64,000 nucleotides of DNA from NCBI RefSeq assembly GCF_023734135.1, contig NZ_AP025730.1, positions 1,922,001 through 1,986,000 on the forward strand, written 5' to 3'. Of the stretch, positions 1-8,220 are shown one piece after another (the first letter of the stretch is position 1; the number at the start of each line of letters is the position of its first letter). Below the pieces are notes generated by a model. The model was not told where the DNA came from, ran no database searches, and saw only the letters and a list, made by a program, of their open reading frames with translations. The stretch comes from Sphaerotilus microaerophilus (lineage in GTDB: Bacteria > Pseudomonadota > Gammaproteobacteria > Burkholderiales > Burkholderiaceae_C). The position numbers and the translations under genes were made by a program.

Positions 1-317
1 CCGATGGGCTTGAACACCGCGACGCCGGCGTTGTTGACCAGTGCGTCGATGCGGCCGAAGATGGCCTCGGTCTTCGCGGTGGCGGCGTCCACCTGGTCGG
101 GCTGAGACACGTCGCAGTGGATCGCCAGCACGTGCGCGGCGTCGTTCAGCTCGCTGGCGGTGCGGCCCAGCGTCTCGGCGTCGATGTCCCAGAGCGCGAC
201 GCGGTAGTCGCGCGCCAGAAACCAGCGCGCCACTTCGAGGCCGATGCCGCGGGCGCCGCCGGTGACGACGGCGACGCGTTGGGAAGCCGATGAGGAGGGG
301 GTGGAGGAGTTGGACAT
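1..317 (-). CDS. SDR-family oxidoreductase, C-terminus beyond window
   Basis: This is the N-terminal 105 codons of a classical short-chain dehydrogenase/reductase, an NAD(P)-dependent enzyme acting on alcohols or ketones. The protein starts MSNSSTPS, then shows the Rossmann dinucleotide motif VVTGGARGIG at about residues 17-26, an acidic residue after beta-2 (WDID) that would favour NAD(H), and the structural motif NNAG near residue 95. The catalytic Ser-Tyr-Lys lies outside the window. It sits 51 nt downstream of the IclR regulator on the same strand, so both may be co-transcribed. A role in the acid pathway encoded on the opposite strand, for example as a hydroxyacyl dehydrogenase, is inferred from context only. 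Confidence 0.85.
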   Translation of the reverse strand, partial: MSNSSTPSSSASQRVAVVTGGARGIGLEVARWFLARDYRVALWDIDAETLGRTASELNDAAHVLAIHCDVSQPDQVDAATAKTEAIFGRIDALVNNAGVAVFKPI

Positions 318-368
318 GGGGGTTGTCTCCGTTGTGGGTGAGGAAGCGGGAAGCGATTCAGGATGGGC

Positions 369-1217
369 TCAGTCCGGCTGCGGCCGGCCGAGCTGCTGCT
401 GGGTCAGCTCGCGGCTGGCCTGCATCAGCCGGTTGCCCAGCGCAGCGCGGCGGGCGGCGCCCAGGCGGGGTTCGATGGCGGCCAGGCTGATCGAGGCCAC
501 CGGGCGGTTGTGGCGGTCGTACACCGGCACGCCCAGCGCCCAGCTGCTTTCCAGCACCAGGCCGGGATTCAGGCAGTAGCCCTGCGCGCGGGTCTCCAGG
601 ATCAGCGCGCGGATGGCCGCGTCGCTGCAGCGCGGGTAGTGCGCCAGGCGCTGCGCGGCGTTGCGCGCCAGGATGGCGTCGATGTCCGCATCGGCGAGCG
701 CGGCCAGCATCGCGCAGCTGCCGGCGCCCACGCCGAGCGGCCAGCGGTCGCCGGCCTTGACGAGCTGGTTGCGGATCGGGAAGTCGCCCTCGGCGCGCGA
801 CAGGCAGATGCTCTCGTCGCCGTGCAGCACGGTGAAGAAGAGCGTGTCGCCGGACTCCAGCGCCAGCGCGTTCATCAGCGGCGCGGCCAGGCGCTGCAGC
901 TCGTAGCTGGGCTCGGCCGCCAGCCCGACGGCGAAGGCCTCCGGCCCGAGCCGGTAGGCGCCGGTGGCGCGGTCGTGGATCACGAAGCCCTCGTCCACCA
1001 GCGTCAGCGTCAGGCGGATCGCGGTGGCCTTGGCCAGCCCCAGGCGCCGGCCGATCTCGTTCATGCGCAGCCCGCCCGGGCCCACGCGGGTGAGCAGGCG
1101 CAGCACCGCCAGGCCGCGGCGCAGCGTCTGGGCGCCGGCGGTCTCGCCGCGCGGGGCGTCGGCAGCTTCCTGAGGGGAGAGCGATGGCTCCGGGTTTACC
1201 CCGGCGGACAGGTCCAT
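369..1217 (-). CDS. IclR-family transcriptional regulator
   Basis: A 282-residue protein of normal length for the IclR family. An N-terminal winged helix-turn-helix spans about residues 28-90, with the typical segment MNEIGRRLGLAKATAIRL. An effector-binding domain follows, including the family-like patterns GVGAGSCAMLAAL and SWALGVPVYD near the C-terminus. The start at MDLSAG was chosen because the open frame runs far upstream without family similarity, and because this codon lies just inside a palindrome in the divergent promoter. It is transcribed away from the thiolase operon, the usual layout for an IclR regulator and its target. It probably controls the catabolic operon at 1389-7236 and itself; the effector is unknown. 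Confidence 0.9.
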   Translation of the reverse strand: MDLSAGVNPEPSLSPQEAADAPRGETAGAQTLRRGLAVLRLLTRVGPGGLRMNEIGRRLGLAKATAIRLTLTLVDEGFVIHDRATGAYRLGPEAFAVGLAAEPSYELQRLAAPLMNALALESGDTLFFTVLHGDESICLSRAEGDFPIRNQLVKAGDRWPLGVGAGSCAMLAALADADIDAILARNAAQRLAHYPRCSDAAIRALILETRAQGYCLNPGLVLESSWALGVPVYDRHNRPVASISLAAIEPRLGAARRAALGNRLMQASRELTQQQLGRPQPD

Positions 1218-1235
1218 ATATCGAACCGATATGTG
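1215..1235. promoter_or_regulatory. Inverted repeat over the iclR start codon, candidate operator
   Basis: Perfect arms ATATCG and CGATAT are separated by AAC at 1218-1232. Allowing one mismatch extends the dyad to 9-bp arms at 1215-1235. It overlaps the regulator's ATG (1215-1217), so binding would block iclR expression. That autoregulatory role is inference. Confidence 0.5.
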
Positions 1236-1326
1236 TGTGAAGCGGGTGGGGAGGGCAATTCTTGCGGGATTCTGACGCTTAGCATCGCATGAATCGCCCC
1301 ATAAGACCCAGCGGCCGAACGATTCT

Positions 1327-1351
1327 GGTTCACATGGTAGACCTGTGAACC
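1327..1351. promoter_or_regulatory. Perfect 8-bp-arm dyad upstream of the thiolase operon
   Basis: Arms GGTTCACA (1327-1334) and TGTGAACC (1344-1351) are exact reverse complements with a 9-nt spacer. The dyad ends 37 bp before the thiolase ATG, where a regulator site would be expected. It differs in sequence from the dyad at 1218-1232, so the two may serve different proteins or different promoters. Confidence 0.5.
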
Positions 1352-1388
1352 CGGGCCGATCGACGCCACGCAGACCCGGATACCCGCC

Positions 1389-2561
1389 ATGACCGCCAAC
1401 CCCTACATCGTCGGCTGGGCCCATTCGCCCTTCGGCAAGCTCGACGCGCTGGACACCGAGGCGCTGTTCGCCCAGGTCGCGCTGCCGGCCATCGAAAGCG
1501 CGGGGCTGACGCCGGAGGACATCGACGGCGTCTTCGTCGGCCACTACAACGCCGGCTTCGTGCGGCAGGACTTCAGCGGTGCGCTGGCCGCAGTGGCGAT
1601 CCCCGCGCTGCGCCACGTGCCGGCCGCCCGGCTGGAGAACGCCTGCGCCACCGGCTCGGCGGCGATCTGGGCGGCGCTGGACGCCATCGGCGCCGGCCGC
1701 ATGAAGCGCGTGCTGGTGGTGGGACTGGAGAAGATGAACGGCGTGCCCGGTGCACAGATCGGCGAGATCCTGCTCAAGTGCTCCTACGTCAAGGAGGAGG
1801 GCGACACCCCCGGCGGCTTCGCCGGCGTGTTCGGCAAGATTGCCAGCGAGTACTTCGCGCGCTTCGGCGACCAGAGCGACGCGCTGGCGCAGATCGCCGC
1901 CAAGAACCACGCCAACGGCGTGCGCAACCCCTGGGCGCACCTGCGGCGCGACTTCGGTTTCGACTTCTGCCGCACGCCCTCCGAGAAGAACCCCTTCGTG
2001 GCCGGGCCGCTCAAGCGCTCGGACTGCTCGCTGGTGTCCGATGGCGCCGCCGCGCTGGTGATCGCCACCGAGCCGCTGCCCGGCGCGGCCGCCCCGGCGG
2101 TGCGCTGGCGCTCGCGCACCCAGGTCAACGACGTGCTGCCGCTGTCGCGGCGTGACCCGACCCGCTTCGAGGGCGCGGCGCTGGCCTGGCAGCGCGGGCT
2201 GGCGGCGGCCGGCAGCACGCTGGCCGACCTGCACTTCGTCGAGACGCACGACTGCTTCACGGTCGCCGAGCTGCTGGAGTACGAGGCCATGGGCCTGGCG
2301 CCGCACGGCCAGGGCGCCCGCGTGATCGCTGAGGGCGTCACCCGCGCCGACGGCCGCCTGCCGGTCAACCCCTCCGGCGGGCTGAAGTCCCGCGGTCACC
2401 CGATCGGTGCGACCGGCGTGTCCCAGCACGTGATGGCGGCGATGCAGCTGTCCGGCAGCGCCGGCGAGATGCAGGTGGCCGGCGCCGGCCGCGGCGCGGT
2501 GTTCAACATGGGTGGCGCGGCGGTGGCGAACTACCTGAGCATCCTGGAGTCGGTGGCGTGA
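1389..2561 (+). CDS. Thiolase-family protein, SCP2-thiolase-like
   Basis: A 390-residue thiolase-fold enzyme, expected to cleave or form 3-ketoacyl-CoA or related acyl-CoA. The nucleophilic cysteine is Cys86 in ENACATGS. The motif THDCF at about residues 286-290 and GHPIGATG around His337 match the SCP2-thiolase branch, where the HDCF cysteine replaces the C-terminal CxG cysteine of classical thiolases. Consistent with this, the C-terminal part (AGAGRGAVFNMGG) has no cysteine. The gene is the first of an operon and overlaps the next start by 4 nt (GTGA). A role in degrading the acid imported by the downstream TRAP system is inferred. Confidence 0.88.
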   Translation: MTANPYIVGWAHSPFGKLDALDTEALFAQVALPAIESAGLTPEDIDGVFVGHYNAGFVRQDFSGALAAVAIPALRHVPAARLENACATGSAAIWAALDAIGAGRMKRVLVVGLEKMNGVPGAQIGEILLKCSYVKEEGDTPGGFAGVFGKIASEYFARFGDQSDALAQIAAKNHANGVRNPWAHLRRDFGFDFCRTPSEKNPFVAGPLKRSDCSLVSDGAAALVIATEPLPGAAAPAVRWRSRTQVNDVLPLSRRDPTRFEGAALAWQRGLAAAGSTLADLHFVETHDCFTVAELLEYEAMGLAPHGQGARVIAEGVTRADGRLPVNPSGGLKSRGHPIGATGVSQHVMAAMQLSGSAGEMQVAGAGRGAVFNMGGAAVANYLSILESVA

Positions 2562-4165
2562 ACGCTGCGCAGACCGCCAATCTCTCCTGCCTGCTGCGGC
2601 AGACGGCCCGGCTCTTCCCCGACCGGCCCGGGCTGATCCAGGGCGAGCGGTCCTGGAGCTGGGCGCAGATCGACGCGCGCGTCGATGCGCTGGTTGCCGC
2701 GCTGCGTGCGCTGGGGCTGAAGAAGGGCGACCGCATCCTGCAGCAGTCGCGCAACAACCTGGCGATGTTCGAGAGCGCCTGGGCGGCCTTCCGCATGGGC
2801 TGCGTCTGGGTGCCGACCAACTTCCGCCTCACGCCGGGCGAGGTGGCCTACCTGGGTGCCTCCAGTGGCGCGGTGGCGATGCTGGTGGAAACCGTCTTCG
2901 CCGGCCACGCCGCCGCGGTGCGCGAGGCCGCGCCCGCGCTGCAGCACGTGGTCTGGATCGGGGACGACGTCCCGCCAGGCGAGCTGGCCTACGAGGACTT
3001 GCTCGCCCAGCAGGCCGGCGCCGCGCCGACCGAGGAAACCGAGGAATCGGTGGCGCACGACGACCCGCTCTGGTTCTTCTACACCTCGGGCACCACCGGC
3101 AAGCCCAAGGCCGGCATCCTGACGCATGGGCAGATGGCCTTCGTGGTGACCAACCACCTGGCCGACCTGATCCCCGGCACGACGGAGGACGACTGTGCCA
3201 TCGCCGTGGCGCCGCTGTCGCACGGTGCGGGCATCCACGCGCTGATGAATGTCGCGCGCGGCGCTGCCACGGTGCTGCTGCCCAGCGAGAAGATGGACCC
3301 GGAGCAGGTCTGGCAGCTCATCGAGCGCCACCGCGTCAGCAACCTCTTCACCGTGCCGACCATCGTCAAGCTGCTGGTCGAGCACCCGGCGGTGGACCGT
3401 TATGACCACTCGTCGCTGAAGTTCGTGATCTACGCCGGCGCGCCGATGTACCGCGCCGACCAGCGCCTGGCGCTGCGCAAGCTGGGGCCGGTGCTGGTGC
3501 AGTACTTCGGCCTGGGCGAGGTGACCGGCAACATCACCGTGCTGCCGCGCCACATGCACTCGGCCGACGATGCCGACCCGAACGCCAACATCGGCGCCTG
3601 CGGGCGGCCGCGCACCGGCATGGAGGTCGCCATCCTCGACGCCGACGGCCGGCCGCTGCCGGTGGGCGAGGTGGGCGAGATCTGCTGCCGCGGCCCGGCC
3701 GTCTTCGCCGGCTACCACGACAACCCCGAGGCCACCGCCCGTGCGCTGCGCGGCGGCTGGTTCCACACCGGCGACCTGGGCCGGCTGGACGCGCGGGGCT
3801 TGCTGTACATCACCGGGCGCGAGTCGGACATGTACATCTCCGGCGGCAGCAACGTCTACCCGCGCGAGTGCGAAGACCTGCTGCTGGAGCACCCCGGCAT
3901 CGCCGAGGTGGCGGTGCTGGGCGTGCCCGACCGCACCTGGGGCGAGGTCGGCGTGGCCGTGGTGGTGCGTCGCGACGGTGCCACCCCGGTAACGGGCGAC
4001 GAGCTGCTGGCCTTCCTCGACGGCCGCCTGGCGCGCTACCGCTGGCCGCGGCAGTTCGTGTTCTGGGAGGCGCTGCCCAAGTCCGGCTACGGCAAGATCA
4101 CCAAGAAGGACGTGCGCGCGCTGCTCTACGAGCGTGGCGACGTGCAGGAAATTACCCCCGACTGA
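2558..4165 (+). CDS. AMP-forming acyl-CoA synthetase (ANL superfamily)
   Basis: A 535-residue adenylate-forming enzyme, full length for the family, which activates a carboxylic acid to acyl-CoA using ATP and CoA. The P-loop-like motif YTSGTTGKPK lies near residues 175-184, YFGLGEVTG forms the A5-type segment, HTGDLG is the A7 motif, and a hinge follows in YITGRESDMYISGG. The catalytic lysine region is near the C-terminus (SGYGKITKKD). The GTG start is fixed by the 4-nt overlap with the thiolase stop, indicating translational coupling. Placed between a thiolase and a TRAP transporter, it probably activates the imported acid. The substrate cannot be read from the sequence. Confidence 0.92.
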   Translation: MNAAQTANLSCLLRQTARLFPDRPGLIQGERSWSWAQIDARVDALVAALRALGLKKGDRILQQSRNNLAMFESAWAAFRMGCVWVPTNFRLTPGEVAYLGASSGAVAMLVETVFAGHAAAVREAAPALQHVVWIGDDVPPGELAYEDLLAQQAGAAPTEETEESVAHDDPLWFFYTSGTTGKPKAGILTHGQMAFVVTNHLADLIPGTTEDDCAIAVAPLSHGAGIHALMNVARGAATVLLPSEKMDPEQVWQLIERHRVSNLFTVPTIVKLLVEHPAVDRYDHSSLKFVIYAGAPMYRADQRLALRKLGPVLVQYFGLGEVTGNITVLPRHMHSADDADPNANIGACGRPRTGMEVAILDADGRPLPVGEVGEICCRGPAVFAGYHDNPEATARALRGGWFHTGDLGRLDARGLLYITGRESDMYISGGSNVYPRECEDLLLEHPGIAEVAVLGVPDRTWGEVGVAVVVRRDGATPVTGDELLAFLDGRLARYRWPRQFVFWEALPKSGYGKITKKDVRALLYERGDVQEITPD

Positions 4166-4244
4166 GCCAGCCCCCGACGCTCAGAATCCGATCCACAAGA
4201 TTCCCACCCGGCGAAGCATTCGCCCGACCCCAGGAGACCTCCCC

Positions 4245-5255
4245 ATGAACATCACCCGCCGCCGCGTCATCGCCAGCTCCAGCGCCCTGGTTTTCCCCGC
4301 GCTGCACCTGGGCCCGGCGCGAGCCGCCGAGTTCTCGCTGAAGTACGCCAACAACCTGCCGGTGACGCACCCGATGAACGTGCGCGCCAACGAGATGGCC
4401 GCCAAGATCGCCGCCGACTCGAAGGGCCGCGTCGAGCTGAAGGTCTTCCCGAGCAGCCAGCTGGGCAACGACACCGACACGCTCAGCCAGATCCGCTCCG
4501 GCGCGGTCGAGTTCTTCACTCTGTCGCCGCTGATCCTGGGCACGCTGGTGCCCTCGGCGCAGATCTCCGGCGTGGGCTTCGCGTTCAAGGACTATGGCCA
4601 GGTCTGGTCCGCGATGGACGGCGAGCTGGGCGCGCACGTGCGCAAGGAGATCGCCGCCAAGTCGACGATGTTCGCCTTCGAGAAGATCTGGGACAACGGC
4701 TACCGCCAGATGACCTCCAGCTCGCACGCGATCACCAAGCCCGAGGACCTCAAGGGCATGAAGATGCGCGTGCCGCCGAGCCCCTTCTGGGTGTCGATGT
4801 TCAAGGCCTTCGAGGCCAGCCCGGCGACCATCAACTTCGCCGAGGTCTATACCGCCCTGCAGACCAAGGTGGTGGACGGCCAGGAGAATCCGCTGGCCAT
4901 CATCGCCACCGCCAAGCTGCACGAGGTGCAGAAGTACTGCTCGGTGACCAACCACATGTGGGACGGCTTCTGGTTCCTGGCCAACAAGAAGGCCTTCGAG
5001 CGTCTGCCGGCCGACGTGCAGGAGATCATCACCCGCAACGTCAACGCCGCCGGCCTGCTGGAGCGCGACGACGTCAAGAAGCTCAATGACGGGCTGATGG
5101 CCGACCTCAAGGCCAAGGGCATGGCCTTCAACAGCACCGATGCCGAGCTCTTCCGCGCCAAGCTGCGCGTCGCCGGCTTCTACGCCGAGTGGCACAAGAA
5201 GTTCGGCGACGAGGCCTGGGCCCTGCTGGAAAAGTACACCGGCAAGCTGAGCTGA
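4245..5255 (+). CDS. dctP: TRAP transporter solute-binding protein, DctP family
   Basis: A 336-residue periplasmic binding protein for a tripartite ATP-independent carboxylate transporter. The N-terminus NITRRRVIASSSALVF is a Tat-like or long Sec signal ending near ARAAEF. The mature protein shows DctP patterns such as LKGMKMRVP near residue 170 and a conserved Asn/Glu region (VDGQENPL). The start was chosen at the ATG preceded by AGGAGA at 4232-4237; an upstream in-frame extension lacks signal character. It follows the acyl-CoA synthetase by 79 nt. A strong hairpin between it and the permease gene would favour excess binding protein over permease. The ligand is unknown but presumably a carboxylate fed to the CoA ligase. 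Confidence 0.92.
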   Translation: MNITRRRVIASSSALVFPALHLGPARAAEFSLKYANNLPVTHPMNVRANEMAAKIAADSKGRVELKVFPSSQLGNDTDTLSQIRSGAVEFFTLSPLILGTLVPSAQISGVGFAFKDYGQVWSAMDGELGAHVRKEIAAKSTMFAFEKIWDNGYRQMTSSSHAITKPEDLKGMKMRVPPSPFWVSMFKAFEASPATINFAEVYTALQTKVVDGQENPLAIIATAKLHEVQKYCSVTNHMWDGFWFLANKKAFERLPADVQEIITRNVNAAGLLERDDVKKLNDGLMADLKAKGMAFNSTDAELFRAKLRVAGFYAEWHKKFGDEAWALLEKYTGKLS

Positions 5256-5261
5256 TGACCC

Positions 5262-5289
5262 CTGCGGCCCGGTCCCGACCGGGCCGCAG
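5262..5289 (+). terminator. Perfect 12-bp hairpin between dctP and the permease gene
   Basis: Arms 5262-5273 (CTGCGGCCCGGT) and 5278-5289 (ACCGGGCCGCAG) pair completely around a CCCG loop, 6 nt after the dctP stop. Only a weak T stretch (GTTTC) follows, so partial termination or 3'-end protection of the dctP message is more likely than full termination. Confidence 0.6.
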
Positions 5290-5358
5290 CGTTTCACGCC
5301 GCCGCCGACGCGATCCTCGCCGCGACCCCGCCCTCGACCCGATGCCGTACCCCCGCCC

Positions 5359-7236
5359 ATGACCGCGCCCGCCGATTTCTCCGATCTCCAGGAAAACGTC
5401 GTCCTGCCCATCGAGGTGCAGGCGACGATGTCGCGTGCGCGGTTGATGATGCCCTTCGAGGCGGTGGCTGCGATGCTGGTGGCGGCCATCACGCTGATGC
5501 TGCTGGCGGGGGTGGCGTCGCGCTACCTGTTCGGCGCACCGCTGGTGTGGGTCGACGAGGCGGTGTCGATCGCCTTCCTCTGGCTGGCGATGCTCGGCAC
5601 CGCGCTGGCCATCCACCGCAACGAGCACCTGCGCCTGACCGTCGTGCTGCAACGCCTGCCCCAGCCGCTGCAGGGCTACGTGCAGGCCTTCGGGCTGGTG
5701 GTGATGGCGGCCTTCCTGGCCGCGCTGGTGGGGCCGGCGATCGAGTACGTCGAGCAGGAGGCCTTCGTCACCACGCCGGCGCTGGAGATCCCCAACTCCT
5801 GGCGCGTCAGCGCGATCGCCTGCGGCATCGGGTCGATGCTGGCGGTGTTGCTGCTGCACGCCTGGAAGGTCTGCCGCCCGCGCGAGCTGCTGGTGGGCGC
5901 GCTGCTGGTCGGAGCAGTGGCCGCCGCCTGCTGGGCGGGCCAGCCGGTGCTGAAGACGCTCGGGCACTGGAACATCGCGCTCTTCCTGATCGGCTTTGTC
6001 GCCGTCTGCCTGCTGGCGGGCGTGCCGATCGCGTTCTGCTTTGGCATCGGCTCGGTGGCCTTCCTGGCCTTCACCACCCAGGTGCCGATGGGTGTGATGA
6101 TCGGCCGCATGGACGAGGGCATGTCCAGCCTGGTGCTGGTGTCGGTGCCCATCTTCGTGCTGCTGGGCTGTGTACTGGACGCCACCGGCATGGGCAAGGC
6201 CATCATCGACTTCCTCGCCTCGCTGATCGGGCATGTGAAGGGCGGCATGAGCTACGTGCTGCTGGGATCGCTGTTCATCGTCTCGGGCATCTCCGGCTCC
6301 AAGGTCAGTGACATGGCCACCGTGGCGCCCGCGCTCTTCCCCGAGATGAAGCGCCGCGGCCAGCAGCCCAAGGAGATGATCGCGCTGCTGTCCACCGGCG
6401 CGGCGATGGCCGACACCGTGCCGCCCAGCATCGTGCTGATCGTGCTCGGCTCGGTGGCCGGGGTGTCCATCGCCGGGCTGTTCCAGGCCGGTGTCACCGT
6501 CGCGCTGGTGCTGCTGCTGGCGCTGGCCGTGCTGGCGCGCTGGAAGGCCCGTGGCGAGCAGATGGCCCAGGTGCAGCGCGCGCCGCTGTCGCTGGTCGGC
6601 CGCACGCTGTTGATCGCCGGCCCGGCGCTGGTGCTGCCCTTCCTGATCCGCGGCGCGGTGGGCGGCGGTGTCGCCACCGCCACCGAGGTGTCCACCCTGG
6701 CGGTGGTCTACGCGATGCTGGTGGGCATGGTGATGTACGGCGGCATCCGCCCCAAGCAGATCTACGCGATGCTGGTGGACACCGCGGCGCTGTCCGGCGC
6801 CATCCTGCTGATCCTGGGCTGCGCGCTGGCGATGGCCTGGGTCATCACCCAATCCGGCGTGGCGCAGCAGCTGGCCGCCTTCATGAAGGGGCTGCCCGGC
6901 GGCGTGCCGACCTTCCTGGCGGTGACCATCGTTGTCTTCCTGGTGCTCGGCTGCGTGCTGGAGGGCCTGCCCGCGCTGCTGCTGATGGCGCCGCTGATGT
7001 TCCCCATCGCGCGCAGCCTGGGCGTCAACGACGTGCACTACGCGATGGTGGTGGTCTGCGCGATGAACATCGGCCTGATGATGCCGCCCATCGGCGTGGG
7101 CTTCTACATCGCCTGCCGCATCGGCGACGTCTCGCCCGACGAGGCCATGGGTGCGATCTGGCCCTACATCGTCGCGCTGATCGTCGGCCTGGTCATCGTG
7201 GCCGCGGTGCCGGGCATCTCGACCGCGGTGCTCTGA
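5359..7236 (+). CDS. dctQM: TRAP transporter fused permease, DctQM type
   Basis: A 625-residue inner-membrane protein combining both TRAP membrane subunits. Residues about 30-175 form the small DctQ part, with helices starting at PFEAVAAML and the segment VWVDEAVSIAFLWLAMLGTA. From about residue 200 it is DctM, with many hydrophobic helices and family motifs VPIFVLLGCVLDATGMG and MPPIGVGFYIACR. It works with the periplasmic protein at 4245-5255 to drive sodium- or proton-coupled uptake of an organic acid. It is the last gene of the operon. The second TRAP locus in this window keeps Q and M separate, so the two systems are not recent copies of each other. Confidence 0.93.
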   Translation: MTAPADFSDLQENVVLPIEVQATMSRARLMMPFEAVAAMLVAAITLMLLAGVASRYLFGAPLVWVDEAVSIAFLWLAMLGTALAIHRNEHLRLTVVLQRLPQPLQGYVQAFGLVVMAAFLAALVGPAIEYVEQEAFVTTPALEIPNSWRVSAIACGIGSMLAVLLLHAWKVCRPRELLVGALLVGAVAAACWAGQPVLKTLGHWNIALFLIGFVAVCLLAGVPIAFCFGIGSVAFLAFTTQVPMGVMIGRMDEGMSSLVLVSVPIFVLLGCVLDATGMGKAIIDFLASLIGHVKGGMSYVLLGSLFIVSGISGSKVSDMATVAPALFPEMKRRGQQPKEMIALLSTGAAMADTVPPSIVLIVLGSVAGVSIAGLFQAGVTVALVLLLALAVLARWKARGEQMAQVQRAPLSLVGRTLLIAGPALVLPFLIRGAVGGGVATATEVSTLAVVYAMLVGMVMYGGIRPKQIYAMLVDTAALSGAILLILGCALAMAWVITQSGVAQQLAAFMKGLPGGVPTFLAVTIVVFLVLGCVLEGLPALLLMAPLMFPIARSLGVNDVHYAMVVVCAMNIGLMMPPIGVGFYIACRIGDVSPDEAMGAIWPYIVALIVGLVIVAAVPGISTAVL

Positions 7237-7250
7237 GCGCTGCGCCCAGC

Positions 7251-7273
7251 CGGGCGGGCTTTCAGTCCGCCCG
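7251..7273. terminator. Convergent-gene hairpin
   Basis: Arms CGGGCGG (7251-7257) and CCGCCCG (7267-7273) flank a 9-nt loop between the permease stop and the convergent DUF296 gene, whose stop codon lies in the loop. Position suggests a bidirectional terminator. No long T tract is present. Confidence 0.45.
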
Positions 7274-8128
7274 TTCCAACACCAGCTCGAAGGTCACCAG
7301 CACCGCGTTCCGGCCGCGCGCGAGCCGGCCCTGGTGGCGCCCGCCGAGGTGGTCGACCAGCATCACGTCGATGCGGGCCTCCAGCTCGCCGTTCGTGCCC
7401 GGGCCGATCTCGCCGTGGCAGATCAGCGTCTCGGTGACGAAGGGCTCGACCACGCGGCCGTCGTCGAACACCACGCCCACCGTGCTGCCCACGCCGCCAC
7501 GCACCACGGCCGAGCGCCAGCCCTGCGCGCGGCAGATCGACTCCAGCGCCTCGCAGAGGTCCAGGTTCGGCTGGACTCGGACGGCCAGCGCCGGGGCTTC
7601 ATCGCCCACCGCCGCCGATGCCGTCGACATGGCCACCGGGCGGAACAGCGAGAAGTTCGTCTCTTCGTCCGGCTGCACCGCAAAACCGGCGCCACTCAGC
7701 GCCCAGCCGTCGAGCTGCGCGGTACCGTCGACCAGCAACGCTTCGGTGGGCAGCACATGGCCGCAGTGCGGCTGGCCGTCGGCGTCCAGCCAGTCGACGT
7801 GGGCGTGCAGCCAGGGCTGGCCGCCGCGCCGGCCGTAGGTGATCGTCGCCTCCTGCAGGCGGATCGGGCTGCGCGCCTCGAAGCGCTCGCTGAAGTACAC
7901 CGCGTGCGCCGGTGAGCGCGACAGCGCAGGCATCACGTAGGGCCAGGGGTCGAAGACGCCGCCGCGCAGGCGGGCCACGCCGCTCGTCGCGCCCTGGGCG
8001 TCGAAGGCCGCCTGCACCGCGTCGAGCAGGCTGCGTCCGGGCGACAGCAGTGCCGAGAAGGCCTGCAGGCCGGCAGGAGCGGATTCGATGCGGCCCAGCG
8101 AGGGGCCAGGGTGCTGGATGGAGCGCAT
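7262..8128 (-). CDS. PPC/DUF296-domain protein
   Basis: A 288-residue protein that resembles tandem PPC (DUF296) domains. The first half carries a probable metal-site pattern (WLHAHVDWLDADGQPHCGH) as in bacterial DUF296 proteins. The second half repeats the fold with LDLCEALESICRAQGW and VFDDGRVVEP. Such proteins form trimers and their bacterial function is largely unknown. The start at MRSIQHP was chosen because the 23 preceding in-frame codons look non-coding. It is divergent from the M48 protease gene and convergent with the TRAP permease. No nearby gene explains its role, though it may belong to the same regulon as the uptake locus. Confidence 0.7.
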   Translation of the reverse strand: MRSIQHPGPSLGRIESAPAGLQAFSALLSPGRSLLDAVQAAFDAQGATSGVARLRGGVFDPWPYVMPALSRSPAHAVYFSERFEARSPIRLQEATITYGRRGGQPWLHAHVDWLDADGQPHCGHVLPTEALLVDGTAQLDGWALSGAGFAVQPDEETNFSLFRPVAMSTASAAVGDEAPALAVRVQPNLDLCEALESICRAQGWRSAVVRGGVGSTVGVVFDDGRVVEPFVTETLICHGEIGPGTNGELEARIDVMLVDHLGGRHQGRLARGRNAVLVTFELVLERAD

Positions 8129-8220
8129 GGCGGCGGTTATACCGTGGCGGTCCCGCCGCTGCAGGGCGGTGCGGTTCCATCCACAATCCGTGAACAATCT
8201 CGAGGTGACGAGGAGTGGCC

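Noticed and set aside
369..2429. 686-residue protein ending in IclR
   Set aside because: The first 400 residues are antisense to the thiolase gene; the IclR protein starts at 1217.
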